In this document: piece after piece, positions 20,091-29,000 of the stretch
Layout of the letters: each line of letters opens with the position of its first letter
How positions within the stretch are numbered: position 1 is the stretch's first letter
From: Rhynchopus sp. YZ270_cl-10
Taxonomy: Eukaryota > Euglenozoa > Diplonemea > Diplonemida > Diplonemidae
DNA: 64,000 nucleotides
Direction of reading: 5' to 3'
NCBI GenBank assembly: GCA_964035575.1
Contig: OZ037872.1
Coordinates: forward strand, 1,302,001-1,366,000
Notes under the pieces: generated by a model
What the model was told of the DNA's origin: nothing
Seen by the model: only the letters and a program-made list of their open reading frames with translations
The model's database searches: none
Translations under genes and position numbers: made by a program

Positions 20091-21495
20091 ATGCGTAGGG
20101 GTGTGCCCGCCATATGGGGTCTCTTCGGGACTGTGCCCGACGTAGGTGCACGTTGCGAGCGTGTGATGATGTACGTCTCGCTTGCCTTCTTCTGGGAACT
20201 CTACGACCTCTCGCTGGCAATGAGCGCACTCAGCCACATCGCACGCGAGTTTGAGATCGAACGCAGCCATCTTGCCTACGCGACCAGCTTTATCAGGTTT
20301 GGCGCCTTCCCAGCGCTCCTTATTGCGCCGCTTGCTGACAAATTTGGCAGGAAAATTGTGTTTCTGGCGGCGGTCGTTGGTCTGAGCATTAGCACCTGCG
20401 CGACAGCCTTTTGCAGTGGGGTGTACTCTTACGTGGCATTTCAGATGGTCTGCCGGTGTTGCGTCGAGCTGTGCAGCTCTACTGGCTTTGTGATAGCTTC
20501 TGAAGAGTTGCCTGCAGAACACCGTGGCTGGGGGATGGGTGTCCTAGGTGCGACCGGTGCATTCGGCTTTGGTCTGGGCGCTCTTCTGTTTGCCGCAGTG
20601 GACGTCCTCCCGTATCGCTGGCGCTTTCTCTATTTCGTTGGTATCCTCCCAATCTTCCTCCTCCCCACCTTGATCCGAGAAATCCCCGAAACACGACGGT
20701 TCCGGAAAATGCAGTCGCAAGGCACCGTTCCACGCACCACTGCAGTGAGCCTTCTCCTCACACATACCTCCAGGGTGTTGGCGGTGGTGGCAGCAAGCTT
20801 CAGCTTTTCGTGCGGGAATACAGGGGTGTTTCAGTTCTCAGGGTTCTATGTGTTGGGGGTGAAGATGTGGCAGCCGTGGCAGCTGAGTACGTTGGTCATA
20901 TGTGCAGGGAGTTTGGGTGTGTTTGGGAATGTGGCGGTCGGGCGCCTAGGGGATACGAAGGGGCGGAAGCCTGTGGCCTGCACACTGTCGCTGCTGTACC
21001 CGCTCTTCGCAACACTGTTCTACCACAGCGAGTCTGTGCTGCTTGCTGTCTCGTGGGCAGCGCTGACGCTGTGTTCGGTGGTCATGAGCGTGCTCATGCG
21101 CACCCTCAGCACAGAGGTCTTCCCCACAGAGTCGCGCAGCACTGCAGGCGGGCTGGTCTCAGGGGCAAATGCCTTTGGCAGTGTTGTGGGCCTCTCTATG
21201 ATTGGACGTGGTACGGCGCAGGGCTATGAAATGCCAGATGTGGTATGCAAAAAAATATTCTAAAGTTGAGCTCATCCACGAATTTTAAGAATGAAGTGGA
21301 GCACATCAATCCAATATGTCCCCTTTAAAGTATCTTTATTCTCCCCAAAAACAGGTAAGTGGTGTAGCGTTCATGGCGATGACGACTGGGTTCTCTCTGC
21401 TCTGCCTCCCAGAGACTAGCGGGAAGGATCTGGCACACCTTAACAAGGAAGATGATACAGAGTCTGCCGAGTCATCTTGTGCGTCCTTTGTCTAA
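20091..21495 (+). CDS. Major facilitator superfamily transporter (2 exons, 430 aa)
   Basis: Exons 20091-21242 and 21355-21495 join in phase 0. Twelve hydrophobic helices are apparent. Loop 2-3 carries the MFS motif A variant PLADKFGRK and the second half has GRLGDTKGRK. PETRRFRK follows TM6, and exon 2 supplies TM12 and the closing LPETSGKDL signature of the SV2/organic-ion/sugar-type MFS families. The substrate cannot be told. The frame is open further upstream through the CAC run, but ATG 20091 is chosen because it follows the run's terminal CAG, a plausible leader acceptor, and begins normal MFS sequence. Oddly, exon 2 starts with GTAAGT directly after the acceptor. Confidence 0.85.
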
Positions 21496-21678
21496 AAGCA
21501 AAGGGGTAGGAAAGAAGAGCTGTTGAGAAGATGCAGCAACCAGATGAAAACACAAACACACAGAACCTAAAGAACACCATAGAATAAAGAAACCAAACAA
21601 AAGATTCTCTTTTCGACCATCACCCACAACATTCCCTACCCTCTCCCTCAGCGTCCCCTCTTCCTTTACCCTCTCAAT

Positions 21679-22860
21679 ATGTATGATGTTGTGGTCTGGG
21701 GCGCAACCGGGTACTCCGGCCGTCTTATCGCGAAGTACCTCGCGCAGAAGGGGACGAGCGTGAAGTGGGCGATTGCGGGGCGTAGCTCGGAGAAGCTTCG
21801 GGCCCTGCGTGACGAGCTGGGTGGCGGTATGGACGCTCTGCAGGGTGACGCCTCTGACCTGCGCTCTGTCGACAACGTCGTGAAGCAGGCACGCGTTGTC
21901 GTGGCTGCCGCAGGACCCTTCTCGAAGATGGGCACCCCCGTCTTCCAGTCGTGCCTCGACAACAACTGCCACTACGTGGACATCAACGGAGAGACCCCTT
22001 GGGTGCGCCACCTCCTTGACACCTACTCCACCCACCCAAACGCCGCGAACGTCACGCTCATCCCGAACTGCGGGTTTGACTGTGTTCCCTCTGAGATGGG
22101 TGCGTGGTATGCAGTGCAGGCCCTCAAGAAGGCGTCAGGCAACCCCAACACGCTTGCCCGCTCGGTCCGTGGATACTTCGACACCTACGGGGCGATCAGT
22201 GGTGGCACCCTTGCGACCGGGATTGCCATGGAGGAGTCTGGCTACTCCACCCTCCGCAAGCTTGCGGACCCATACCTCCTGGGTGGCCGCCCCGAGGGAG
22301 GCGCGCGTCGTGCTGAGGACGCAGAGGTGAAGACGGTTTCGTACAACGCAGAGGTGGGCTGCTGGACCGGACCCTTCATGATGGCGGGGATCAACACTAG
22401 AGTTGTGCGGCGTTCCTTGGAGCTCCTTAAGGGCGAGCTGTACGCGAAGGATGCGTCCTACAACGAATGCGCCATCGCGAAGACAGAGAAGCAAGCAATG
22501 AAGCTCATGAAGAGCGCACCCGTCGCAGTGCGCAAGGATATGGTTGAGAAGGGGAAGCTCCCCAAGCCTGGTGCCGGTGCGTCCGACAAGATGAACGAGA
22601 AGTTCTACTTCAACGCTCACTTCTACGGTGAGTCGGAGTGTGGCAAGTACAAGTCGCATGTTCTCCTCTCTGGGGGAGGTGGCTACACAGAGACTGCGCG
22701 TATGTCTGCCGAGGCAGCCCTCCTCCTCGCAACACAGCCGAAGGGAACCTTCAAGACAGGGATCCAAACCCCGTCGTCTGCCCTGGGTGGACGTTACTTT
22801 GACGCGCTCAAGGCGTCGGGTTTGCAGTTCACCGACCTCTCTGCGGAGTCGAAGCTGTGA
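21679..22860 (+). CDS. SCCPDH: Saccharopine dehydrogenase-like oxidoreductase (393 aa)
   Basis: Single exon, 27 nt after a CTCCCTCAG acceptor (21651-21652). The N-terminal Rossmann nucleotide-binding motif GATGYSG (residues 8-14) follows a hydrophobic first strand, and AGRSSEKL matches the second strand end. AAGPFSKMG, YVDINGETPW and PNCGFDCVPSEMG are hallmarks of the SCCPDH/trans-acting enoyl-reductase-like family. Length (about 390-430 aa in the family) is normal. The family's physiological role is unclear in most species and may be linked to lipid droplets or membranes. The true lysine-pathway enzyme is less likely given these motifs. Codon use is strongly G/C-ending, suggesting high expression. 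Confidence 0.9.
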   Translation: MYDVVVWGATGYSGRLIAKYLAQKGTSVKWAIAGRSSEKLRALRDELGGGMDALQGDASDLRSVDNVVKQARVVVAAAGPFSKMGTPVFQSCLDNNCHYVDINGETPWVRHLLDTYSTHPNAANVTLIPNCGFDCVPSEMGAWYAVQALKKASGNPNTLARSVRGYFDTYGAISGGTLATGIAMEESGYSTLRKLADPYLLGGRPEGGARRAEDAEVKTVSYNAEVGCWTGPFMMAGINTRVVRRSLELLKGELYAKDASYNECAIAKTEKQAMKLMKSAPVAVRKDMVEKGKLPKPGAGASDKMNEKFYFNAHFYGESECGKYKSHVLLSGGGGYTETARMSAEAALLLATQPKGTFKTGIQTPSSALGGRYFDALKASGLQFTDLSAESKL

Positions 22861-23127
22861 TTACTTTATGGGGAAAAAAAAAACTGGGGGGAAAGAGAGG
22901 AGCCGATTGTGGGAAAGTATGACAAAAAATAATAATAATTGACCTGTGAGGGATTGTCAATGCAAAAAAAAAATAAATGAAAATACAATCGGGGAGGGAA
23001 TAATGTGACACGAAAAAAAGGGAAGGAGAACCGCGATTTTTCTTTTTTGTTTTGTTTGGATTATCTCCCATGTGTGCGTGTCTCAGTTCTTTTCTTTCTC
23101 TCTCTATCTCTCTTCCGTTTCCTTCAT

Positions 23128-23168
23128 ACTCAGCCTGCGAGGCTATGGTTTATCTTACAAACTTTTCC
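23128..23168 (+). repeat. Family A variant with AGCC/GGCT stem
   Basis: CTCAGCCTGCGAGGCTATGG, then TTTATCTTACAAACTTTTCC. The inner stem is wholly different from the common CTAAGC/GCTTAG form but still pairs; the tail is conserved. Confidence 0.65.
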
Positions 23169-23281
23169 TCTTCTTTTATGTGCGCGATGTACATTTCCTG
23201 TTCACTTTCTATTGAATATGTGAAGCGAGGGATGGCATCTAAAACAACGTTTTTCTCTTTTATTTTCTACTTTTATTTCAA

Positions 23282-23327
23282 GGTGACCCAGCACGGTGAG
23301 GCTCGTCATCTTCACAAAAACTTTTCC
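23282..23327 (+). repeat. Family A hairpin
   Basis: GGTGACCCAGCACGGTGAGG, then CTCGTCATCTTCACAAAAAC and TTTTCC. The outer pairing is kept, with a short inner AGC/GCT pairing. Confidence 0.65.
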
Positions 23328-23388
23328 TCTTTTTTTTGTTTTTGTTTTGAACCCTTTTAAAGGAGACCTGTCTTCTTGGGGGGTGAGC

Positions 23389-23454
23389 CACCTGATTTTT
23401 ACCCCGCGTATAGGCGCGTATACGGTCCTGTACGCAGAGTAAAAATCAGGCGGG
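23389..23454. repeat. Foldback element
   Basis: Arms CACCTGATTTTTAC and GTAAAAATCAGGCGGG enclose a GC-rich core with CGCGTATA and GCGCGTATACG. It forms a stem of about 13 bp. Confidence 0.6.
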
Positions 23455-24007
23455 TGAAGGGGAGAAATGCAACGCCGATTTAGCAAATTATTCCGTGAAT
23501 AGAACAGTTGAATTCCCCTGAAGTTCTGCCTCTGTCAGGAGAGAAGCTTGAAAACGCAATAACAAAAAAAAGACAAAAAACAATTTCGCTCTTGTGTCTT
23601 CTGCAAAAAAAAAAGAAGACATTCCTACAGGCCCTGCTTTAGGTGCATTTTTCTTCGTACTGAAATGTGTCTCAATGACGTATAAAACCCCATTATCTCG
23701 GTGTGGTTGTCGAACACCAAACAACAAATAAAAAATGAACTGCGTGTGACCAAAAAAAAAGCTTCCTCTCTGAGGGATGAGCCCACTTGAGGGGAAAATG
23801 AAAGAAAAATAAAATGGCCACTTTTTTTTTTAACCAACTTCCAAGGAGGTTTGAAGGGCATGGTGTGGTGATCATTTTACTGTTCTTTCGCAGTGTTCCT
23901 TTCCCCCATCCACCCATCTGCCCATCTGCCCACCCCTATCCGTCACATTTTACAACGTATGTTTTCCTCTAGACTTTACCACAGAAAATTACACGAGAGT
24001 TTTAAAA

Positions 24008-24511
24008 ATGCACGAAATCGCCATTGCCATTGATTCCACCAAACGCGAGAAGGACGACTCGCGTACAGACCACTCTTTGCAGACTGCGTTTAAGTACAGC
24101 CAGCTGTGTTTTAAGTATGGGATCGCTTCTTTGATGGTGGCCAATGTATTGTTCCTTGGGATGTTTTGGTTGGGGACGTTTGAGATAGCGCTTGCGGCTG
24201 GGGGAGGGGTGGCGGTGTTCGCGGGGCTGACGATGTTCATCTACAGCTTCATCGGGACAAAGGCGCAGGCAGGACAATGTGTGACCCTCACAAACCAGCT
24301 CCTCGTGGGCACGGCGCTGACGCCGCTCCTCGTCATGGCGATCGCCTGCATCCGCTACGTCTACGAGAAGTCCTCCACCACAGGCCTCGACGACACCACC
24401 AACGGCGTGCTCTTCTACTTCGTCTTCCTCATGGCTTTCTTCCCTTGCCTCTTCCTCGCGATCATCCTCTTGGGGTGCCGTGCAATCTCCAAAAATGTGA
24501 TTGCGAGGTGA
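24008..24511 (+). CDS. Four-TM membrane protein of unknown function (167 aa)
   Basis: After a polar N-terminus (MHEIAIAIDSTKREKDD) come four hydrophobic segments at about residues 36-58, 60-80, 97-116 and 134-158, joined by short loops. A short basic end (CRAISKNVIAR) follows. The ATG lies 35 nt after a CTCTAG acceptor. The compact four-helix layout resembles tetraspan-like or TMEM small membrane proteins, but no signature residues are recognised. Confidence 0.75.
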   Translation: MHEIAIAIDSTKREKDDSRTDHSLQTAFKYSQLCFKYGIASLMVANVLFLGMFWLGTFEIALAAGGGVAVFAGLTMFIYSFIGTKAQAGQCVTLTNQLLVGTALTPLLVMAIACIRYVYEKSSTTGLDDTTNGVLFYFVFLMAFFPCLFLAIILLGCRAISKNVIAR

Positions 24512-24540
24512 ACGTAGGGGGTTTGGGGATGGGGACGGGG

Positions 24541-24652
24541 CACAGCATAGAATAAGCCGGGTCCCTGGGTCCTGGTCAAGGTCCCGGTCCCGGGTCCCAG
24601 TCCGGCTGAGAATAACCGGGTCCCCGGTCCCCGAGTCTTATTCTCTGCTGTG
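24541..24652. repeat. Foldback/MITE-like element with GGGTCCC repeats
   Basis: Terminal arms CACAGCATAGAATAAG and CTTATTCTCTGCTGTG (one mismatch) bound a core built from GGGTCCCGG and its complement. Length is 112 bp. Confidence 0.65.
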
Positions 24653-25055
24653 GATGGGGGTGGGGAGAGGTGTTGGAGGGGATCAAATATTTCGGTCGGT
24701 CTTCTTCGTGGCCGGATCGTCTGCACTGTATGCAGGAGGGGGTCACGGTATTCTTTTGTTTTCGTCTAGATGTTGTGGGTGTACGAGATGCGCATTCGTC
24801 AAGTTTCCTTTTTTTTGTAGCTATCGGTGAATTTTTTTGGAGCAAAAATAATCGACCATATTGTAGTGGCATCTTGGGTTTGAAAATCATTTGGGGTGTG
24901 TGGGAGGGTTGCCCATTCAAAGAAAATGTACTGGGTGAGGCAGACTCTTCATCTTTCATAAAAAAATTCAATTTTATTGAAAATAAAAATCATTGTGTGA
25001 TGGAAAAAGAGCCTAGACCGCTTAACAAACACCAACGAGAACGGTATTTTTTAAA

Positions 25056-25099
25056 GGTGACTAAGCACGAGAGGCTTAGGGTCATCTTATAAACTTTTC
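25056..25099 (+). repeat. Family A hairpin, consensus-like copy
   Basis: GGTGA, stem CTAAGC/GCTTAG, loop ACGAGAG, then GGTCATCTTATAAACTTTTC and a T-rich run. I used this as the reference form. Confidence 0.9.
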
Positions 25100-25799
25100 T
25101 TCTTTTGTTTTTTTTTTGTGCTTACGTCCTAGAGGTGTTAGTACTGTTAGTTTTACTTCTTTGTTTGGTGTTTGAGTGGAATGATTGGTTGGGGGGGAAG
25201 GGGGGGATCGGGAAACGGGGAGAAACCTAGCAAACAGAAGCAATGTAGTGTATACCACTCTGTCTCAGTGGGAAATATGCTGCATTTTTTTGTTCTCTTT
25301 TTTTACTCTTTTTTCAGTTGTAACGAAACTAAAGAACCACAACCCGAATGTTTCCATATTTTAGGGGAGATCCGGGTTCCCCCATCAATAACATCACAAG
25401 AAATCACAAAAATCACACCTGCATCGGGATCCTTCAGACATTGCAGTGTCTTCTGCTCCGATGTGAACGCAGTCTTTTTCGTTGGGCGTTACCTTGCTTT
25501 TCCTTGAGAGACTATGTGTGCTCTCTGGAGCAGTCAATTCGTGGAGGTGAAGCCAATCTACGACTCTGTGCCTCCCGCCCGTGTCGTTGGTGAATATGGG
25601 TAGCCGATCAGCTTCGTGAGCTGCAGACGCTGCTCGCTCAGCACCAGCTCGCTGGAGTCGAACACCCCTGTCCCAGAAAGCCTGTGCGCTTCTTCTGCCC
25701 AAAATGGTTCATGTGGACATGGGTCTTCTGCAAAGTCTTCTGCCTCTGATCATCCAAACAGTTAGGTTGACATTGAGCATGCAATCAACAAACCCCACA

Positions 25800-25862
25800 T
25801 TTTGTGCACTGCCTACATCCGCCGATGTATCGTAAGTCGTTTGCATTTTATTCTCTTTTCCC
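25800..25862 (+). repeat. Family B-like copy
   Basis: GTGCACTGCCTACATCCGCC, then GATGTATCG, then GTCGTTTGCATTTTATTCTC and TTTTCCC. It matches the TGCCTGCGTCC...GCGTTTGCAC...CTTTTC layout. Confidence 0.45.
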
Positions 25863-26073
25863 ACATTTTTCCACTTTCCACACCTCCCCTTTTCATGCCC
25901 ACCACAGAAAACACACCCTCATCCCCGCTTTGCTGATTTCTGACCAATTTTTCTTTCTTTTCACTTTTTGCTCAAATGATACGACAAATGAGGTAATTCT
26001 GCTGTTTTTTCAAAGAAAGCTTCTTTTCTGACCTCTTTCTTCGTTGTATTCTGCTTTTAGTACATCTGCTACA

Positions 26074-29000
26074 ATGAGCAAAGCAAGCCGCATGCACACG
26101 AAGCGGTTTCACAGAAGATTTTGCAATCTGTCCGAAAGCGGCTACATCCATGTGTTCATTGCAGAAAGCATAATACGATGGTTAAACCGGGTGCGCCGCT
26201 CCTTACGTTCCAACGACGGAAGAAAGCCCCGCGCGAATCTAAATCGCGGCAAACAACTGAACCTGGCGTACGCAAAGAAATACCTTGCTGCCGCTATGAA
26301 CATTTCGTTGCGATCCAACCGAAAAAAGGAAGAGCTCCGGACCGACCCTGCTGTGCTTGCAGCACTACAGGAATGGTGGCACAAAATGCCTAAGGTAAAC
26401 GACGTGATCGACTTTGAAGGCTACAAATGGATGTTGACTGAATGCATTGAGATGGCAGCACCCGAGCTTGTCTCCGAATTTCTTGAATGCGTTGACGAAG
26501 ATTGGCGCCACGATACTGAACTGGAACACGGCCTCAACCCAGTCCTTTTCATCCAAGCCACGCTCAGATTCATCGACTCTGTTGACTGTGCACCCACCCT
26601 CCCTGCTTATGTGTCGTTAATACAGAAATGCGTGTCACGTCTCTTCAGCATGCAAGAAGCGCAACGTCGTCTCAGCGACGACGAACGCGCCGACGATCTT
26701 TCCTACTCCGACGTCTCGGAGGACGGCGCGCACGCCCCGAACGCACAGCGCAACAAAAAGCCCCGCTCTCACGTTTCCCGAGACGCGCCAGGCGGGGGCA
26801 GCAACCGGCGACGTCGGGTGTCAGAAGATGTGGTCACTTTGGGGGGGAAGTTCATCCCCTCCGCTTCTACCCTGCACCCTGGCGCGACAATGACAAAACC
26901 TTCAAATCGGAGGGCAATGCGCATCGTCCGTGACGACAGCTTTTCCGAAACACGCAGCGCAATTCGTGCACGCGAGCCTGGCCCCGATGTACCATACAAC
27001 GAAGAAGACTGGGAGGACGACGAACTACCTCCGCACCCCGATGACCCTCAGGACACAACACGCAAGCCTGGTTCCCGCCGAGCACGTGCCCTGCGAGCAC
27101 AGGAGAGGCCGTCAGAGGCCCTCCCCCCTTCCGATGGGAGTTACGACCTTCCGGAGGAGATGGCTGAGTTCAACTTCACTGCACGCTCCTTTGACCTAGA
27201 GCGTGCAGCAATGCACCCAAAAACCACCACCCGCACCGAAGGCGCATCACAACGCGACGTCACCCCATCAGACCAAGGCAGCTCCTTCTCAGAAGCTTCC
27301 CAAGAAGGAAGCGCCAGCCCTAGGAACGGCAACACCGAAGCACGCCGGAAGGTTCGAAAACGGGCAAAACATAAGGACGCAACGGGAGCCGATGAGGAGA
27401 TCTTTGAGGTACCCCAATTTATCCTTTTCGACATTTTAGCATTTTTTTTTCCAACTCTTTCACAGAATGATACCGAAAAAGACGCCAACACCGCAGAAAA
27501 AACGAATGATCCTGCACCAAAGGCAAAACGAGGTAAACGCGGGAAGGACGCACCCCCCTCTGCCCCTCAAAAAGGGGGGAAACGCTTTAAACAGCTGTCA
27601 TATGAGGAGAACCATGGTGTGCGTGATGCAAAGGAAGGTTATATGGCGATCAACCAGGAGCTGGAGGGGATGCGGCTTCGCTTCTTGCAGGAGGATGTGC
27701 AGAAGACTGCGGTGTATGGCATATTCTGTATTGTTGCTGCGGCTGTGGATAATTTGGTGCGGGAACGCATTGCAAAGCTTGTTGCCAGCAGACGTCGCGT
27801 GAAGAAGAAGAGCATCCGCCCTGAAGACGATGCAAGCTCCGCTGAAGAAACCCTTTCTGCCTCAGACAGCTCCTCCACCTCAACCGATTCGCACGCTGCC
27901 AACCCCGATCGCCCCAAAAAACACCGCAAACCTCGAAAGAAAAACCGCCCCGAAACCTCTGAAGCGGAAAAAAAGCCTTCTCCTGGTACAGCACCGACAA
28001 AGAAACAACGTACTCAGAAAGCACCGAAAAAGAAGAAAATTTTGAAGCTCCATGCGGCTGCCCCTGAAGCGCTCCCGGAGGTGGAGGTGGAGGTGCAGAA
28101 GGAGAAGGTGGGGAGGCAGGGCGTGCCGCGCACCTCGGTTGCGTCTGTGGAGGAGGTGGAGGAGGAGGAGAAGCAGGACGCTAGGTGGGATGATATAGAG
28201 GCGCAGATTCTGTCGGCACAGCTTAAGAAGGGGCGCAGCAAGCTGAAGCTTTCTGAACAGCAGACCAGCGAGATCATGCGGCAGTTTTCAAATGAAGCCG
28301 GAATGCGCGCAGAACTCCCCGAGGAAACCACACCCCCACCGCAGAATGACGTACAGGAGGTCTCCTCTCGCGCAACTGAAGGACCCAAACACAAACAAAA
28401 GGTCCCCGGAGTGTCCAAAAGGGCGGTAAAGTTATTAAACAACCGCAACAAAGCGCCGCGCACCATTCTCACCGGGAAACCCGAGATAACACAACCACCC
28501 CCACCCCCAGACGCACCCTCCGTCACCATCGAGCCTCCCGCTGCACAGCAAACCGAACCGCCGGACCCGGGATTTCCTTTTATCCCTGATTCACCTAGCA
28601 CGCATCCGTTACCACCTGCGCCTACCTTCTTTGTGGGGAGGGAGACGCCAGCTCCGATGCCGGTTTTGCCAGAACAGCTTCCGTTGGAGTCTTCGCAGGA
28701 ATGCACAGAGGTTGGACCCACCCTTCAGGAGGAAGAGGTGTCTGTACAGAGCGCGCTGTTCTCATTACCGCAGGAAGGGGACGGTGCGGTGTGGGAGGCG
28801 CCTGTAGAGGAGTACCATCCTGCACCGCAGATGGCATCACCCGAGGCTGTGGTCGTAGAAAGCACGGTGCAGGTGGAAGAACGGCGCTATGTAGGTCACT
28901 TCAATGAAATAGCTGAGGCAGATGTCCCCCCGATCTGGCAGATCGCGCCTACGGTGCAGACGGTAGCGGCCCCAGTGGAAGTGGAGTCCACACCTCAAAT

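Larger units (their letters stand above)
22861..24007. other. Intergenic region with two family A variants and a foldback
   Basis: No gene is seen. It holds hairpin variants at 23128-23168 and 23282-23327, an inverted repeat at 23389-23454, and a TTTTCCTCTAG acceptor (23971-23972) before the next gene. Confidence 0.5.
24512..26073. other. Intergenic region with a foldback, family A and B copies and unassigned coding-like sequence
   Basis: It contains the inverted repeat 24541-24652, a canonical family A copy at 25056-25099 and a family B-like copy at 25800-25862. From about 25430 to 25740, base composition is coding-like on both strands. On + it reads ADQLRELQTLLAQHQLAGVE and then CPKWFMWTWVFCKVFCL before a stop. 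I could not connect this to a start or to neighbouring exons; it may be a decayed gene. Confidence 0.4.

Noticed and set aside
25394-25702. Minus-strand 102-aa ORF
   Set aside because: It would be the only minus-strand gene in the window, and the + strand of the same segment is equally coding-like; no start context.
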